In this document: positions 13,361 to 19,859 of the stretch, piece after piece | Numbering within the stretch: position 1 is the stretch's first letter | Layout of the letters: every line of letters begins with the position of its first letter | Assembly: GCA_035507915.1 (NCBI GenBank) | Contig: DATJNS010000035.1 | Location: 1-23,403 of the forward strand | Reading direction: 5' to 3' | Length of the DNA: 23,403 nucleotides | DNA from: JACQAI01 sp035507915 | GTDB taxonomy: Bacteria; Pseudomonadota; Alphaproteobacteria; Elsterales; Elsteraceae | The notes under the pieces: generated by a model | Told to the model about the DNA's origin: nothing | Database searches by the model: none | Seen by the model: the letters and a program-made list of their open reading frames with translations, nothing else | Made by a program: the position numbers and the translations under genes

Positions 13361-14203
13361 ATGGATACGGTCGAGACCCGTTCCAAGCACGACGTCACGG
13401 TCGAGGACATCGAGTACCAGCGCCAGGACGGCAAGGCGATGCTGGCCCGGCTCTACCAACCGAGCGGCAGCGGGCCGTTCCCCGCCGGCTTGCAGGTGCA
13501 CGGCGGCGCCTGGACCAGCAAGGACCGCACCGACAACGACTACATGGCGAAGGCGCTCGCCGAGAGCGGCATCGTCGTGCTGTCGATCGATTTCCGCATG
13601 CCGCCGGTCGCGCCCTATCCCGCGCTGCTGCAGGACGTCAATCTCGGCGTGCGCTTCCTCAAGGCCAACGCCAAGAACTTCCGCAGCCGGCCCGAGTGGG
13701 TCGGCTCGTGGGGCACGTCGAGCGGCGGCCACGTCGTGCTGCTCGCCGGCATGCGGCCGCACGACCCGCGCTACTGCGCGCTGACCGGACCGACCGGCGT
13801 CGACGCGACGCAGGCCTGGGTGATCTCGGGCTGGGGCGTGCTCGACCCGCTGTTGCGCTACAACCTCGCCAAGCAGGCGAAGAACGCCGGCGTGGTCGCC
13901 AACCACGACGCCTTCTGGGTCACCGAGGCCGCGATGAGCGAGGGCAGCCCGCCCTTGATGCTCGAGCGCGGCGAGACGGTCGCGCTGCCGCCCGCGCTGG
14001 TGTTCGGCGGCGACGCCGACGAGTGGGTGCCGGTCGAGCTCATGCGCAAGTTCGTCGCCGACTACGTCAAGGCCGGCGGCAAGGGCGAGCTCGTGCTCTA
14101 TCCGAAGTGCAACCACCAGTTCATGACCGGCAAGCCCGACGCGCCGTTCGCCAAGCCGGCGCTCGACGCCATGAAGGCGTTCGTCCGCAAGCACACCGCC
14201 TAG
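13361..14203 (+). CDS. Alpha/beta hydrolase (HSL/esterase-like)
   Basis: A 280-aa esterase or lipase-type hydrolase. VHGGAW (46-51) carries the HGG oxyanion motif of the hormone-sensitive-lipase group. The triad is S120 in WGTSSGGH, D220 in GDADEWVP and H252 in KCNHQF. The protein is cytosolic (no signal peptide) and starts at 13361 after a good ribosome binding site (GGGAGGAAG). It is the first gene of a run that continues with the HpcH/HpaI aldolase 15 bp downstream. In HSL-type enzymes the acyl chain is usually short; a lactone or ester of an intermediate handled by the aldolase is possible. Confidence 0.9.
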   Translation: MDTVETRSKHDVTVEDIEYQRQDGKAMLARLYQPSGSGPFPAGLQVHGGAWTSKDRTDNDYMAKALAESGIVVLSIDFRMPPVAPYPALLQDVNLGVRFLKANAKNFRSRPEWVGSWGTSSGGHVVLLAGMRPHDPRYCALTGPTGVDATQAWVISGWGVLDPLLRYNLAKQAKNAGVVANHDAFWVTEAAMSEGSPPLMLERGETVALPPALVFGGDADEWVPVELMRKFVADYVKAGGKGELVLYPKCNHQFMTGKPDAPFAKPALDAMKAFVRKHTA

Positions 14204-14218
14204 CGGCGGCGCGCGCCC

Positions 14219-15010
14219 ATGCAGGAGAACCGCGTCAAGCGCATCATGCGCAAGGGCGGGCTCGCGCTCGGCACCTATGTCGGCGGCATCGCCGACGCGC
14301 AGATCGTCGAGCTGATCGGCCACGCCGGCTTCGATGCCGCCTTCATCGACATGGAGCACACCAGCTTCGACTTGCGCGACGTGCAGCTGATGGTGATGGC
14401 GGCCGAGCGCGTCGGCATCACGCCGATCGTGCGGCCGCCCGGCTTCGACCCCGCCTTCATCCTGCGCCTGCTCGACATGGGGGTGCAGGGCATCCAGGTG
14501 CCGCACATCACCGGCGCCGAGGCCGCGCGCGAGGCCGTCAAGGCGGTGCGCTATCCGCCCGAGGGCGAGCGCGGCATGGCGGGCGCCAGCCGCGCGTCGG
14601 ACTACGGCAAGGTGCCGCTGAAGGAGCACATCGCCAGCTCCAACCGCGAGATCTCGCTCGCCGTGATGATCGAGGACCTGCACGCGCTCGATCAGATCGA
14701 CGAGATCGCCGCGGTCCCGGGCATCGACATCGTCGCGGTCGGCCCGTCCGACATGTCGCGCGCGCTCGGCGTCAGCGGCGAGCGCGACCATGCGCTGCTC
14801 GGCGCGGCGATCGAGCGCGTCCGCAAGGCGCTCGCCAAGGGCGCCGGCGCCAAGCTCGCGCTGCCGGTCAATCACCCGGCGTTCCCGCGCACGGCGGCCG
14901 AGCTGCGCGCGCTCGGCTGCGGCTACGCGAACTGCGCCCCCTCGCCCGAGGCGCGCCTCCTCAAGGCGCTGAGCGACCAGGTCGCCGAGGCGCGCCAGCA
15001 GCTCGGGTGA
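14219..15010 (+). CDS. HpcH/HpaI family class II aldolase
   Basis: A 263-aa metal-dependent aldolase. Such enzymes split 4-hydroxy-2-oxo acids to pyruvate and an aldehyde. Key residues: H47 in FIDMEHTSF (the catalytic His of HpaI), R72 in IVRPPG, E152 in VMIED and D178 in VGPSDMS (metal ligands). The GVQGIQVPH segment (88-96) and the phosphate/CoA loop RYPPEGERG (111-119) are family marks. The start is 15 bp after the alpha/beta hydrolase stop with no strong ribosome binding site. The C-terminal NCAPSPEARLL ends as in relatives. It could make pyruvate from the product of the neighbouring hydrolases, though the actual substrate is open. Confidence 0.92.
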   Translation: MQENRVKRIMRKGGLALGTYVGGIADAQIVELIGHAGFDAAFIDMEHTSFDLRDVQLMVMAAERVGITPIVRPPGFDPAFILRLLDMGVQGIQVPHITGAEAAREAVKAVRYPPEGERGMAGASRASDYGKVPLKEHIASSNREISLAVMIEDLHALDQIDEIAAVPGIDIVAVGPSDMSRALGVSGERDHALLGAAIERVRKALAKGAGAKLALPVNHPAFPRTAAELRALGCGYANCAPSPEARLLKALSDQVAEARQQLG

Positions 15011-15035
15011 TTTCATGCGCTGCCCGTCCATCGCG

Positions 15036-15192
15036 TCCCCTCCCCCCTTGAGGGGGAGGGTTTGGGTGGGGGGTGATGGCGGAGCACGGTCACCTGAGTC
15101 GGTAACATGTGGTCGATGAACATCCAACGATACGGCCCGCCATGGGGTGAGACACCCCCCTCCCCAACCCTCCCCCTCAAGGGAGGAGGGTG
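15036..15192. repeat. 40-bp inverted repeat with G-quadruplex motifs
   Basis: The left arm (15036-15075) and right arm (15153-15192) are inverted copies, 35 of 40 positions matching by hand alignment. Each has four G runs on one strand: plus strand at 15052-15073, minus strand at 15155-15176. The 77-bp middle has a lower G+C and no gene. The right arm contains the GGGAGGAGGG used as ribosome binding site of the gene starting at 15202. Confidence 0.85.
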
Positions 15193-15201
15193 AAAGGGCG
15201 C

Positions 15202-15981
15202 ATGACGACGCGCAGCATCCCCGTCGCCGGCACGACGCTCGAGGTGGTCGAGCGGGGCGAAGGTCGCGCGCTCCTGTTCCTGCATGCCGGCGAGGGGCTG
15301 GCGCCCGAGCGACCGTGGCTCGACCTGTTGGCGCGGCGCTACCGCGTGATCGCGCCGCATCATCCGGGCTACGGCAACTCGCCGCTGCTCGACGGCGGCG
15401 CCGGCGGGGTCGGCGACCTCGCCTACCTCTATCTCGATCTCGCGCGCGCGCTCGAGCTGAACGATGCGGTGCTGGTCGGCGCCTGCCTGGGCGGCTGGAT
15501 CGCCGCCGAGATGATGGTGCGCGCGCGCGGACCGTTCGCGCGCCTGGTGCTGGCGGCGCCGCTCGGCATCAAGCTGGGCGACCGCGAGACGCGCGACATC
15601 GCCGACATGCACGCCATGACGCGCGCCGACTATCTCGCGCGCGCCTGGGCCGATCCGGCCAAGGGCGAGGTCGACTTCACCGCGCTGCCCGACGCCGCGC
15701 TCGCCGCCATCGTGCGCGGCCGCGAGGCCTTCGCGCTCTATGGCTGGAAGCCCTACATGCACGACCCGCGGCTCAGGCGCTGGCTGCACCGCATCGACCT
15801 GCCGACCCTGCTGCTGTGGGGCGCCGCGGACGGCATCGTCACGCCGCGCTACGGCGAGGGCTGGCGCCAGGCGATCCCGGGCGCGCGCCTCGACGTGATC
15901 CCGAACGCCGGCCACTTCCCGCATTGGGAGCAGCCCGACGAGTTCGTGCGCCGGCTCGCCGCGTTCGTCGACGGACCCTAG
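15202..15981 (+). CDS. Alpha/beta hydrolase with Cys in the nucleophile position
   Basis: A 259-aa alpha/beta-hydrolase. Oxyanion segment LLFLHAGEG, nucleophile-elbow VLVGACLGGWIAAE, acid D210 in WGAADGIVTP and base H238 in NAGHFPHWEQP. At the elbow the expected Ser is Cys95 (codon TGC), which gives a C-D-H triad like that of dienelactone hydrolase instead of S-D-H. The start is the ATG at 15202, 11 nt after the purine-rich GGGAGGAGGG; an in-frame GTG at 15190 is possible and would add four residues. The ribosome binding site sits in an inverted repeat arm. It is 14 bp upstream of the LLM oxidoreductase gene. A lactone or thioester substrate is plausible. Confidence 0.88.
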   Translation: MTTRSIPVAGTTLEVVERGEGRALLFLHAGEGLAPERPWLDLLARRYRVIAPHHPGYGNSPLLDGGAGGVGDLAYLYLDLARALELNDAVLVGACLGGWIAAEMMVRARGPFARLVLAAPLGIKLGDRETRDIADMHAMTRADYLARAWADPAKGEVDFTALPDAALAAIVRGREAFALYGWKPYMHDPRLRRWLHRIDLPTLLLWGAADGIVTPRYGEGWRQAIPGARLDVIPNAGHFPHWEQPDEFVRRLAAFVDGP

Positions 15982-15995
15982 CAAGGAGAAGCGCG

Positions 15996-17192
15996 ATGCG
16001 CGTCTGGTACTTCTCCGAGATGGCCTATCCGCTGGCGTGGAACGAGGGGCTGAAGCGCGGCTCGCTGCGCGTCGTGCTGCCGAATTCGAACTACGACCCC
16101 GCGATCGGCCACACCCTGCTCAACCGCCATCTCGACGAGTTCGCGCTATGCGACGAGGTCGGGCTCGACATCATGGTCAACGAGCACCACAGCACGTCGA
16201 CCTGCCTGACCATCTCGGTGCCGATGGCGCTCGCGATCTTGGCCCGCGAGACCAAGCATGCGCGCCTGCTGTCGCTCGGCACGCCGATCGCCAACCGGCC
16301 CGACCCGGTGCGCGTCGCCGAGGAGATGGCGTGGCTCGACGTGCTGTCGGGCGGCCGGCTCGAGATGGGCCTGGTCAAAGGCGCGCCCTACGAGATCGCG
16401 CCGGCCAACAGCAATCCCGCCAACCTGATGCGGCGCTACTGGGAGGCGCACGACCTGATCCTCAAGGCGATGTCGACGACCGACGGGCCGTTCAACTGGG
16501 AGGGCGAGTTCTTCCACTACCGCAACGTCAACATCTGGCCGCGGCCGTTCCAGCAGCCGACGCCGCCGGTGTGGATGACCGGGCTCAGCCTCGACACCGG
16601 CCGCATGGCCGCCGAGCGCGGCCACGTCCTCGGCACCCTGCTGTCGGGCTCGGGCGCCGGACCGATGTTCGACGCCTACCGCACGCGCGCGCAGGAGCTC
16701 GGCTGGACGGCGGGACCCGACCGCTTCGCCTACGCCGCGGTGGTCGGCGTCGGCGCCACGCGCGCCGAGGGCCTGCGGCGCGCCGACATCGCGGCCGACT
16801 ACGTCCGCACGGCGCCGCTCGTGCTCGAGCCGTTCACCAACCCGCCGGGCTACAACTCGATCGCCGCCAACGTCGCGGCGCTGAAGGGCAAGCGCGGCGG
16901 CTTCGTGCGCGACCGCCAGGGCAACCCGATCGACCAGACGACCGCCACGATCGAGCAGTTCGTCGAGGCCGGCACCGCGTTCGCCGGCACGCCCGACGAC
17001 GTCTACGACCAGATCAAGGCGCTCAACGACCAGGTCGGCGGCTTCGGCCACCTGTTGATGTTCGGCCAGGGCGGCAAGCTCGACCACGCCGACACGGTCG
17101 CCAACATCACGCTGTTCGCCCAGGAGGTCATGCCGCGCCTGCGCGAGCTCAACCCCGCGCCGCGCCAATCGCCGTCGGTCGCCGCGCAGTAG
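15996..17192 (+). CDS. LLM class flavin-dependent oxidoreductase
   Basis: A bacterial luciferase-like monooxygenase of 398 aa, long for the family. VNEHHSTSTC (residues 61-70) and DPVRVAEEMAWLDVLSGGRLEMG (103-125 region, in short form VRVAEEMAWLD and SGGRLEMG) are the diagnostic motifs for flavin (FMN or F420) binding. A later KALNDQVGGFGHLLMFGQ is the usual C-terminal strand. The partner reductase is not in the window. AAGGAGAA lies just before the ATG, and the gap from the Cys-hydrolase is 14 bp, so they are co-transcribed. The 3' end meets the leftward PAS_5 gene with 4 bp between. Oxidation of an aliphatic or heterocyclic substrate is expected. Confidence 0.91.
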   Translation: MRVWYFSEMAYPLAWNEGLKRGSLRVVLPNSNYDPAIGHTLLNRHLDEFALCDEVGLDIMVNEHHSTSTCLTISVPMALAILARETKHARLLSLGTPIANRPDPVRVAEEMAWLDVLSGGRLEMGLVKGAPYEIAPANSNPANLMRRYWEAHDLILKAMSTTDGPFNWEGEFFHYRNVNIWPRPFQQPTPPVWMTGLSLDTGRMAAERGHVLGTLLSGSGAGPMFDAYRTRAQELGWTAGPDRFAYAAVVGVGATRAEGLRRADIAADYVRTAPLVLEPFTNPPGYNSIAANVAALKGKRGGFVRDRQGNPIDQTTATIEQFVEAGTAFAGTPDDVYDQIKALNDQVGGFGHLLMFGQGGKLDHADTVANITLFAQEVMPRLRELNPAPRQSPSVAAQ

Positions 17193-17196
17193 CGCG

Positions 17197-17682
17197 TCAG
17201 AGCGCGCGCGGCGCGCGGGCGTCGTCGTAGAACAGCGCGCACATCAGCATCGAGACCGTGCTGTCGTCGTCCGACAGCGGCAGCCACAGCGCCTGGTAGC
17301 GGAAGATGCGGCCGTCGAGCTCGCGGTCGTGCTCGACCCACATCGGCTGCGGCGCCGCGACGAGCTCGCGGCAGCGCGCGATCGTGTAGTCGCGGAACTC
17401 GCTGATCGGCAGCTCGTCGAGGAACTTGTGCGTCAGGTCGTAGCGCGCGCGGGCGACCATCTCGGTGCCGTGCAGACGCACCCAGAAGCGCAGCGGGTCG
17501 CGCCGCACCTCGATCAGCATCAGGTTGCCGAGCACGTAGGGGAAGTCGAGCGGATCGATGTCGCGGCGCGCCGGCATGCGCCGACCGCCGCGCACGCTGC
17601 ACCAGTACTCGTAGAGCCGTTTCAACCTCGGCTCGCGGATCGCGCCGGGCAGCTGCGGCCCGGTCGCGGCGACGACGGACAT
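17197..17682 (-). CDS. PAS_5 domain protein
   Basis: A 161-aa protein that is one PAS_5 domain. The signatures are LYEYWCSVRGGRRMPARRDIDPLDFPYVLGN (23-53; in short form RMPARRDIDP), then LIEVRRDP.RFWVRLHGTEMV, DLTHKFLDELP and FRYQALWLPLS. PAS_5 proteins are widespread in alphaproteobacteria, are usually stand-alone, and may bind a small ligand or sense the membrane or redox state; function is not established. No output domain (kinase, cyclase or HTH) is attached. The ATG at 17682 lacks a Shine-Dalgarno sequence but has TAGCGT exactly 6 nt upstream. It lies between a convergent LLM gene and, upstream, the 3' end of the LysR gene, all leftward from there. Confidence 0.85.
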   Translation of the reverse strand: MSVVAATGPQLPGAIREPRLKRLYEYWCSVRGGRRMPARRDIDPLDFPYVLGNLMLIEVRRDPLRFWVRLHGTEMVARARYDLTHKFLDELPISEFRDYTIARCRELVAAPQPMWVEHDRELDGRIFRYQALWLPLSDDDSTVSMLMCALFYDDARAPRAL

Positions 17683-17688
17683 GGCGCC

Positions 17689-17694
17689 ACGCTA
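17689..17694 (-). promoter_or_regulatory. Predicted -10 element TAGCGT of leaderless PAS_5 gene
   Basis: On the minus strand TAGCGT is followed by GGCGCC and the ATG. The same GCTAGCGTGGCG string with ATG at the same distance precedes the 50-aa membrane protein gene at 2019. No ribosome binding site is present, so a leaderless mRNA is inferred. Confidence 0.4.
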
Positions 17695-17717
17695 GCCGGC
17701 CCGGGATTAAGCGGAGC

Positions 17718-18719
17718 TTAGCGGCGCGCTCGGGGCCGGGCGCGCGTCGCCGGCGCGGTCGCGCGGCTGGCGCGCGCAGGCTTGGCGGTCGCGCGGCTGG
17801 CGCGCGGAGGCTTGGCGGTCGCGCGGCTGGCGCGCGCTTGGCCGAGCAGCCAATCGCGGAACGCCGCGACGTGCGCCGGCGGATCGCGGAACGACACCAG
17901 AAACCAGGCGCGGCGGCTCGCCAGGCGGTGCGAGAACGGCGCCAGCAGCCGCCCGGACTCGAGGTCGCCGAAGATGAAGTCCTCGCGCGCCAGGGCGACG
18001 CCCCAGCCGCTCGCCGCCGCCTCGACCGTGAGCGCGTAGCTGTCGAAATGCGGCCCCTTGGTCGCGTCGATGCCCGTCGCGCCGGCGCCGGCGAGCCAGC
18101 GCGCCCAGTCGTCGGGCTGCTGCGTCACGTGGAGCAAGGTGCAGCGGGCGAGATCGCCCGGCCGGCGCAGCCGCGCGCTGCGGATCAGGGCCGGGCTCGC
18201 GACCGGCGTCGTGTCGCCGGGGAACAGGAGATCGAAGCACACGTCGGGACCGGCCTCGCCGGCGACGCCGCTGTCGAGATGGCGGATCGCGACGTCGAAG
18301 CGGTCGCGCGAGAAGTCGGGCGTCTGGGGACGGTTGACCAGCTCGATGCGCGTCGCCGGATGCGCCTGGGCGAACGTGCCGAGGCGCGGGATCAGCCATT
18401 TGAGCGCGAAGTTGGGCGCGACCGAGATCGCCAGGGGGGGCGCGATGGTCGTGCTCGAGATCGCCTCGACGCCCTTGGTGATCTGCGCGAAGCCCTCGCG
18501 CACCGCGGGCAAGAAAGCACGGCCGCGCTCGGTCAGCGCCAGGCCGTTGTGGCTGCGGTGGAACAGCTTGTGGCCGAGCCAGCCTTCGAGCTGCTTGACC
18601 TGGTGACTGACCGCGGCCGCGGTGACGTGCAGCTCCTCCCCGGCGCGCGCGAAGCTGGCATGGCGGGCGGCGGCTTCGAACGAGCGGCAGGCGTTCAACG
18701 GCGGCAGGCTGCGCGGCAT
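17718..18719 (-). CDS. LysR family transcriptional regulator with repetitive basic tail
   Basis: LysR-type regulator, 333 aa from the ATG at 18719 (an in-frame TTG at 18728 would add three residues). The N-terminal winged helix is clear: LPPLNACRSFEAAARHASFA, HVTAAAVSHQVKQLE and KLFHRSHNGLALTERG, in the GcvA-like style. The effector domain follows (ISVAPNFALKWLIPRL, residues about 97-112). The core ends near FRDWLLGQA; beyond it is a 38-residue tail of a decapeptide RASRATAKPx (three copies) plus RARPRARR. The tail is encoded by a 30-bp tandem repeat at 17757-17842. It is divergent from the TauD gene at 18861 and likely controls it. Confidence 0.92.
   Translation of the reverse strand: MPRSLPPLNACRSFEAAARHASFARAGEELHVTAAAVSHQVKQLEGWLGHKLFHRSHNGLALTERGRAFLPAVREGFAQITKGVEAISSTTIAPPLAISVAPNFALKWLIPRLGTFAQAHPATRIELVNRPQTPDFSRDRFDVAIRHLDSGVAGEAGPDVCFDLLFPGDTTPVASPALIRSARLRRPGDLARCTLLHVTQQPDDWARWLAGAGATGIDATKGPHFDSYALTVEAAASGWGVALAREDFIFGDLESGRLLAPFSHRLASRRAWFLVSFRDPPAHVAAFRDWLLGQARASRATAKPPRASRATAKPARASRATAPATRARPRARR
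17757..17842. repeat. 30-bp tandem repeat (about three units) in the LysR tail
   Basis: Units of GGTCGCGCGGCTGGCGCGCG plus CAGGCTTGGC at 17757-17786, 17787-17816 and a shortened one at 17817-17842, the second with a C-to-G change. It is in frame with the LysR gene and encodes the decapeptide repeat. Replication slippage is the likely origin. Confidence 0.9.
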
Positions 18720-18728
18720 CGGCTTCAA

Positions 18729-18756
18729 ATTAAACTAAGCCAGGGTACAAAAACAA
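18729..18756 (-). promoter_or_regulatory. Predicted promoter of the LysR gene
   Basis: On the minus strand TTGTTT (18751-18756) is followed 16 bp later by TTTAAT (18729-18734), close to consensus. This lies in an AT-rich island that stands out from its surroundings. It overlaps the dyad ACAA-N4-TTGT at 18753-18764, a possible operator. Confidence 0.4.
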
Positions 18757-18760
18757 TCTG

Positions 18761-18789
18761 TTGTCAGGCGCCGGCCGCTTGGCCATGTT
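18761..18789 (+). promoter_or_regulatory. Candidate promoter of the TauD/MFS operon
   Basis: TTGTCA (18761-18766), a 17-bp spacer, then CATGTT (18784-18789). The -35 matches five of six bases and the -10 three of six. The poor -10 fits a promoter that needs a LysR activator. It starts inside the ACAA-N4-TTGT dyad. Confidence 0.3.
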
Positions 18790-18860
18790 GCGCTCGCCAC
18801 TTGTCCCTGCCGACCCCTCCCGGCGGCATGGCGCAAGCAACATCGAGAGGAAACTCGCAA

Positions 18861-19757
18861 ATGCCCGACACGCAGGTGCTGGATGAATTGCGCGTGGTGC
18901 CGACCGGCGCCGCGCTCGGCGCCGACCTCGAGAACGTCGACCTCGCCCGCCTCGACGACGCGACGTTCGCGCGCATCGAGACCGCCTGGCACAAGCACCT
19001 GGTGCTGCGCGCGCGCAACCAGGTCCTCGACGACGGCCAGCTGATGCGCTTCAGCGCGCGCTTCGGGCAGCTCGACAAGGTGCCGATCCGCGCCGCCGGT
19101 CAGGCGATGACCCACGACCCGCGGCTCGACGTCGCGCCCGAGGCGCGCGAGTACGTCACCGTGATCTCCAACGTGAAGATCGACGGCAAGGCGATCGGCT
19201 CGCTCGGCAACGCCGAGTCCTTCTGGCACACCGACATGTCGTACAATCCGGAACCGCCGACCGCGAGCGCGCTCTACGCCATCGAGGTGCCGCCGGCCGG
19301 CGGCGACACCAGCTTCGCCGACATGTACCGCGCCTACGACACCTTGCCCGCCGATCTGCGCGCGCGCGTCGCCGGCATGACGTGCATCCACGACGCCAGC
19401 CGCAACAGCGCGGGCGAGCTGCGCCGCGGCTTCGCCGAGTTGACCGACCCGCGCCAGACCGTCGGCGCGCGCCATCCGATCGTGCGCACCCATCCGGCGA
19501 CCGGCCGCAAGGCGCTGTTCCTCGGCCGCCGGCGCAACGCCTACATCGTCGGGCTCGAGGTCGCCGAGAGCGAGGCGCTGCTCGATGCCTTGTGGGCGCA
19601 CGCGACCCAGCCGGCGTTCACCTGGACCCAGCAATGGCGCCCGGGCGACCTGATCATCTGGGACAATCGCTGCGTCATGCACCGGCGCGACGAGTTCGAC
19701 GACCGCGCCAGCCGCGTCATGCACCGCACCCAGATCTGCGGCTCGAAGCCGGTCTGA
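18861..19757 (+). CDS. TauD/TfdA family Fe(II)/2-oxoglutarate dioxygenase (second copy)
   Basis: A 298-aa dioxygenase, complete. The facial triad is H123 and D125 in FWHTDMSYN and H274 in WDNRCVMHR; R289 in SRVMHR should bind 2-oxoglutarate. It shares HPIVRTHPxTGRKAL with the TauD protein at 2708 but is otherwise quite diverged. The ATG at 18861 has GAGAGGAAA 9-14 nt upstream; the upstream in-phase frame to 17838 is antisense to LysR and not coding. Divergent LysR on one side and an MFS transporter on the other (about 100 bp downstream) suggest a regulated import-and-oxidise unit. The substrate could be an aromatic or aliphatic acid; taurine is not indicated by neighbours. Confidence 0.92.
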   Translation: MPDTQVLDELRVVPTGAALGADLENVDLARLDDATFARIETAWHKHLVLRARNQVLDDGQLMRFSARFGQLDKVPIRAAGQAMTHDPRLDVAPEAREYVTVISNVKIDGKAIGSLGNAESFWHTDMSYNPEPPTASALYAIEVPPAGGDTSFADMYRAYDTLPADLRARVAGMTCIHDASRNSAGELRRGFAELTDPRQTVGARHPIVRTHPATGRKALFLGRRRNAYIVGLEVAESEALLDALWAHATQPAFTWTQQWRPGDLIIWDNRCVMHRRDEFDDRASRVMHRTQICGSKPV

Positions 19758-19773
19758 TCGACGCCTCGCCGCA

Positions 19774-19800
19774 CGCGGCGCGCCGGCCGGGCGCGCCGCG
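19774..19800 (+). terminator. GC-rich hairpin between TauD and MFS genes
   Basis: A perfect 11-bp stem CGCGGCGCGCC / GGCGCGCCGCG with a GGCCG loop, 16 bp after the TauD stop. There is no U-tract, so it may be a partial terminator or an mRNA-stabilising hairpin rather than a full stop. Confidence 0.35.
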
Positions 19801-19859
19801 CGGCGCACCACACGTTCATCGAAACAAGCGCCGGAACGGCGCACCGACGGAGGAAACCC

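Noticed and set aside
13298..15127. Long minus-strand open frame (609 codons)
   Set aside because: Lies antisense to the hydrolase and aldolase genes with confirmed motifs; composition is His/Arg/Gly/Asp-biased. Not coding.
15076..15152. Possible IS481-type leader in the loop of the inverted repeat (ATG at 15117, MNIQRYGPPW)
   Set aside because: The N-terminus faintly recalls IS481 transposases (MNIHKN), but it ends after about 25 codons in the repeat arm with no transposase domain. Too weak to call.
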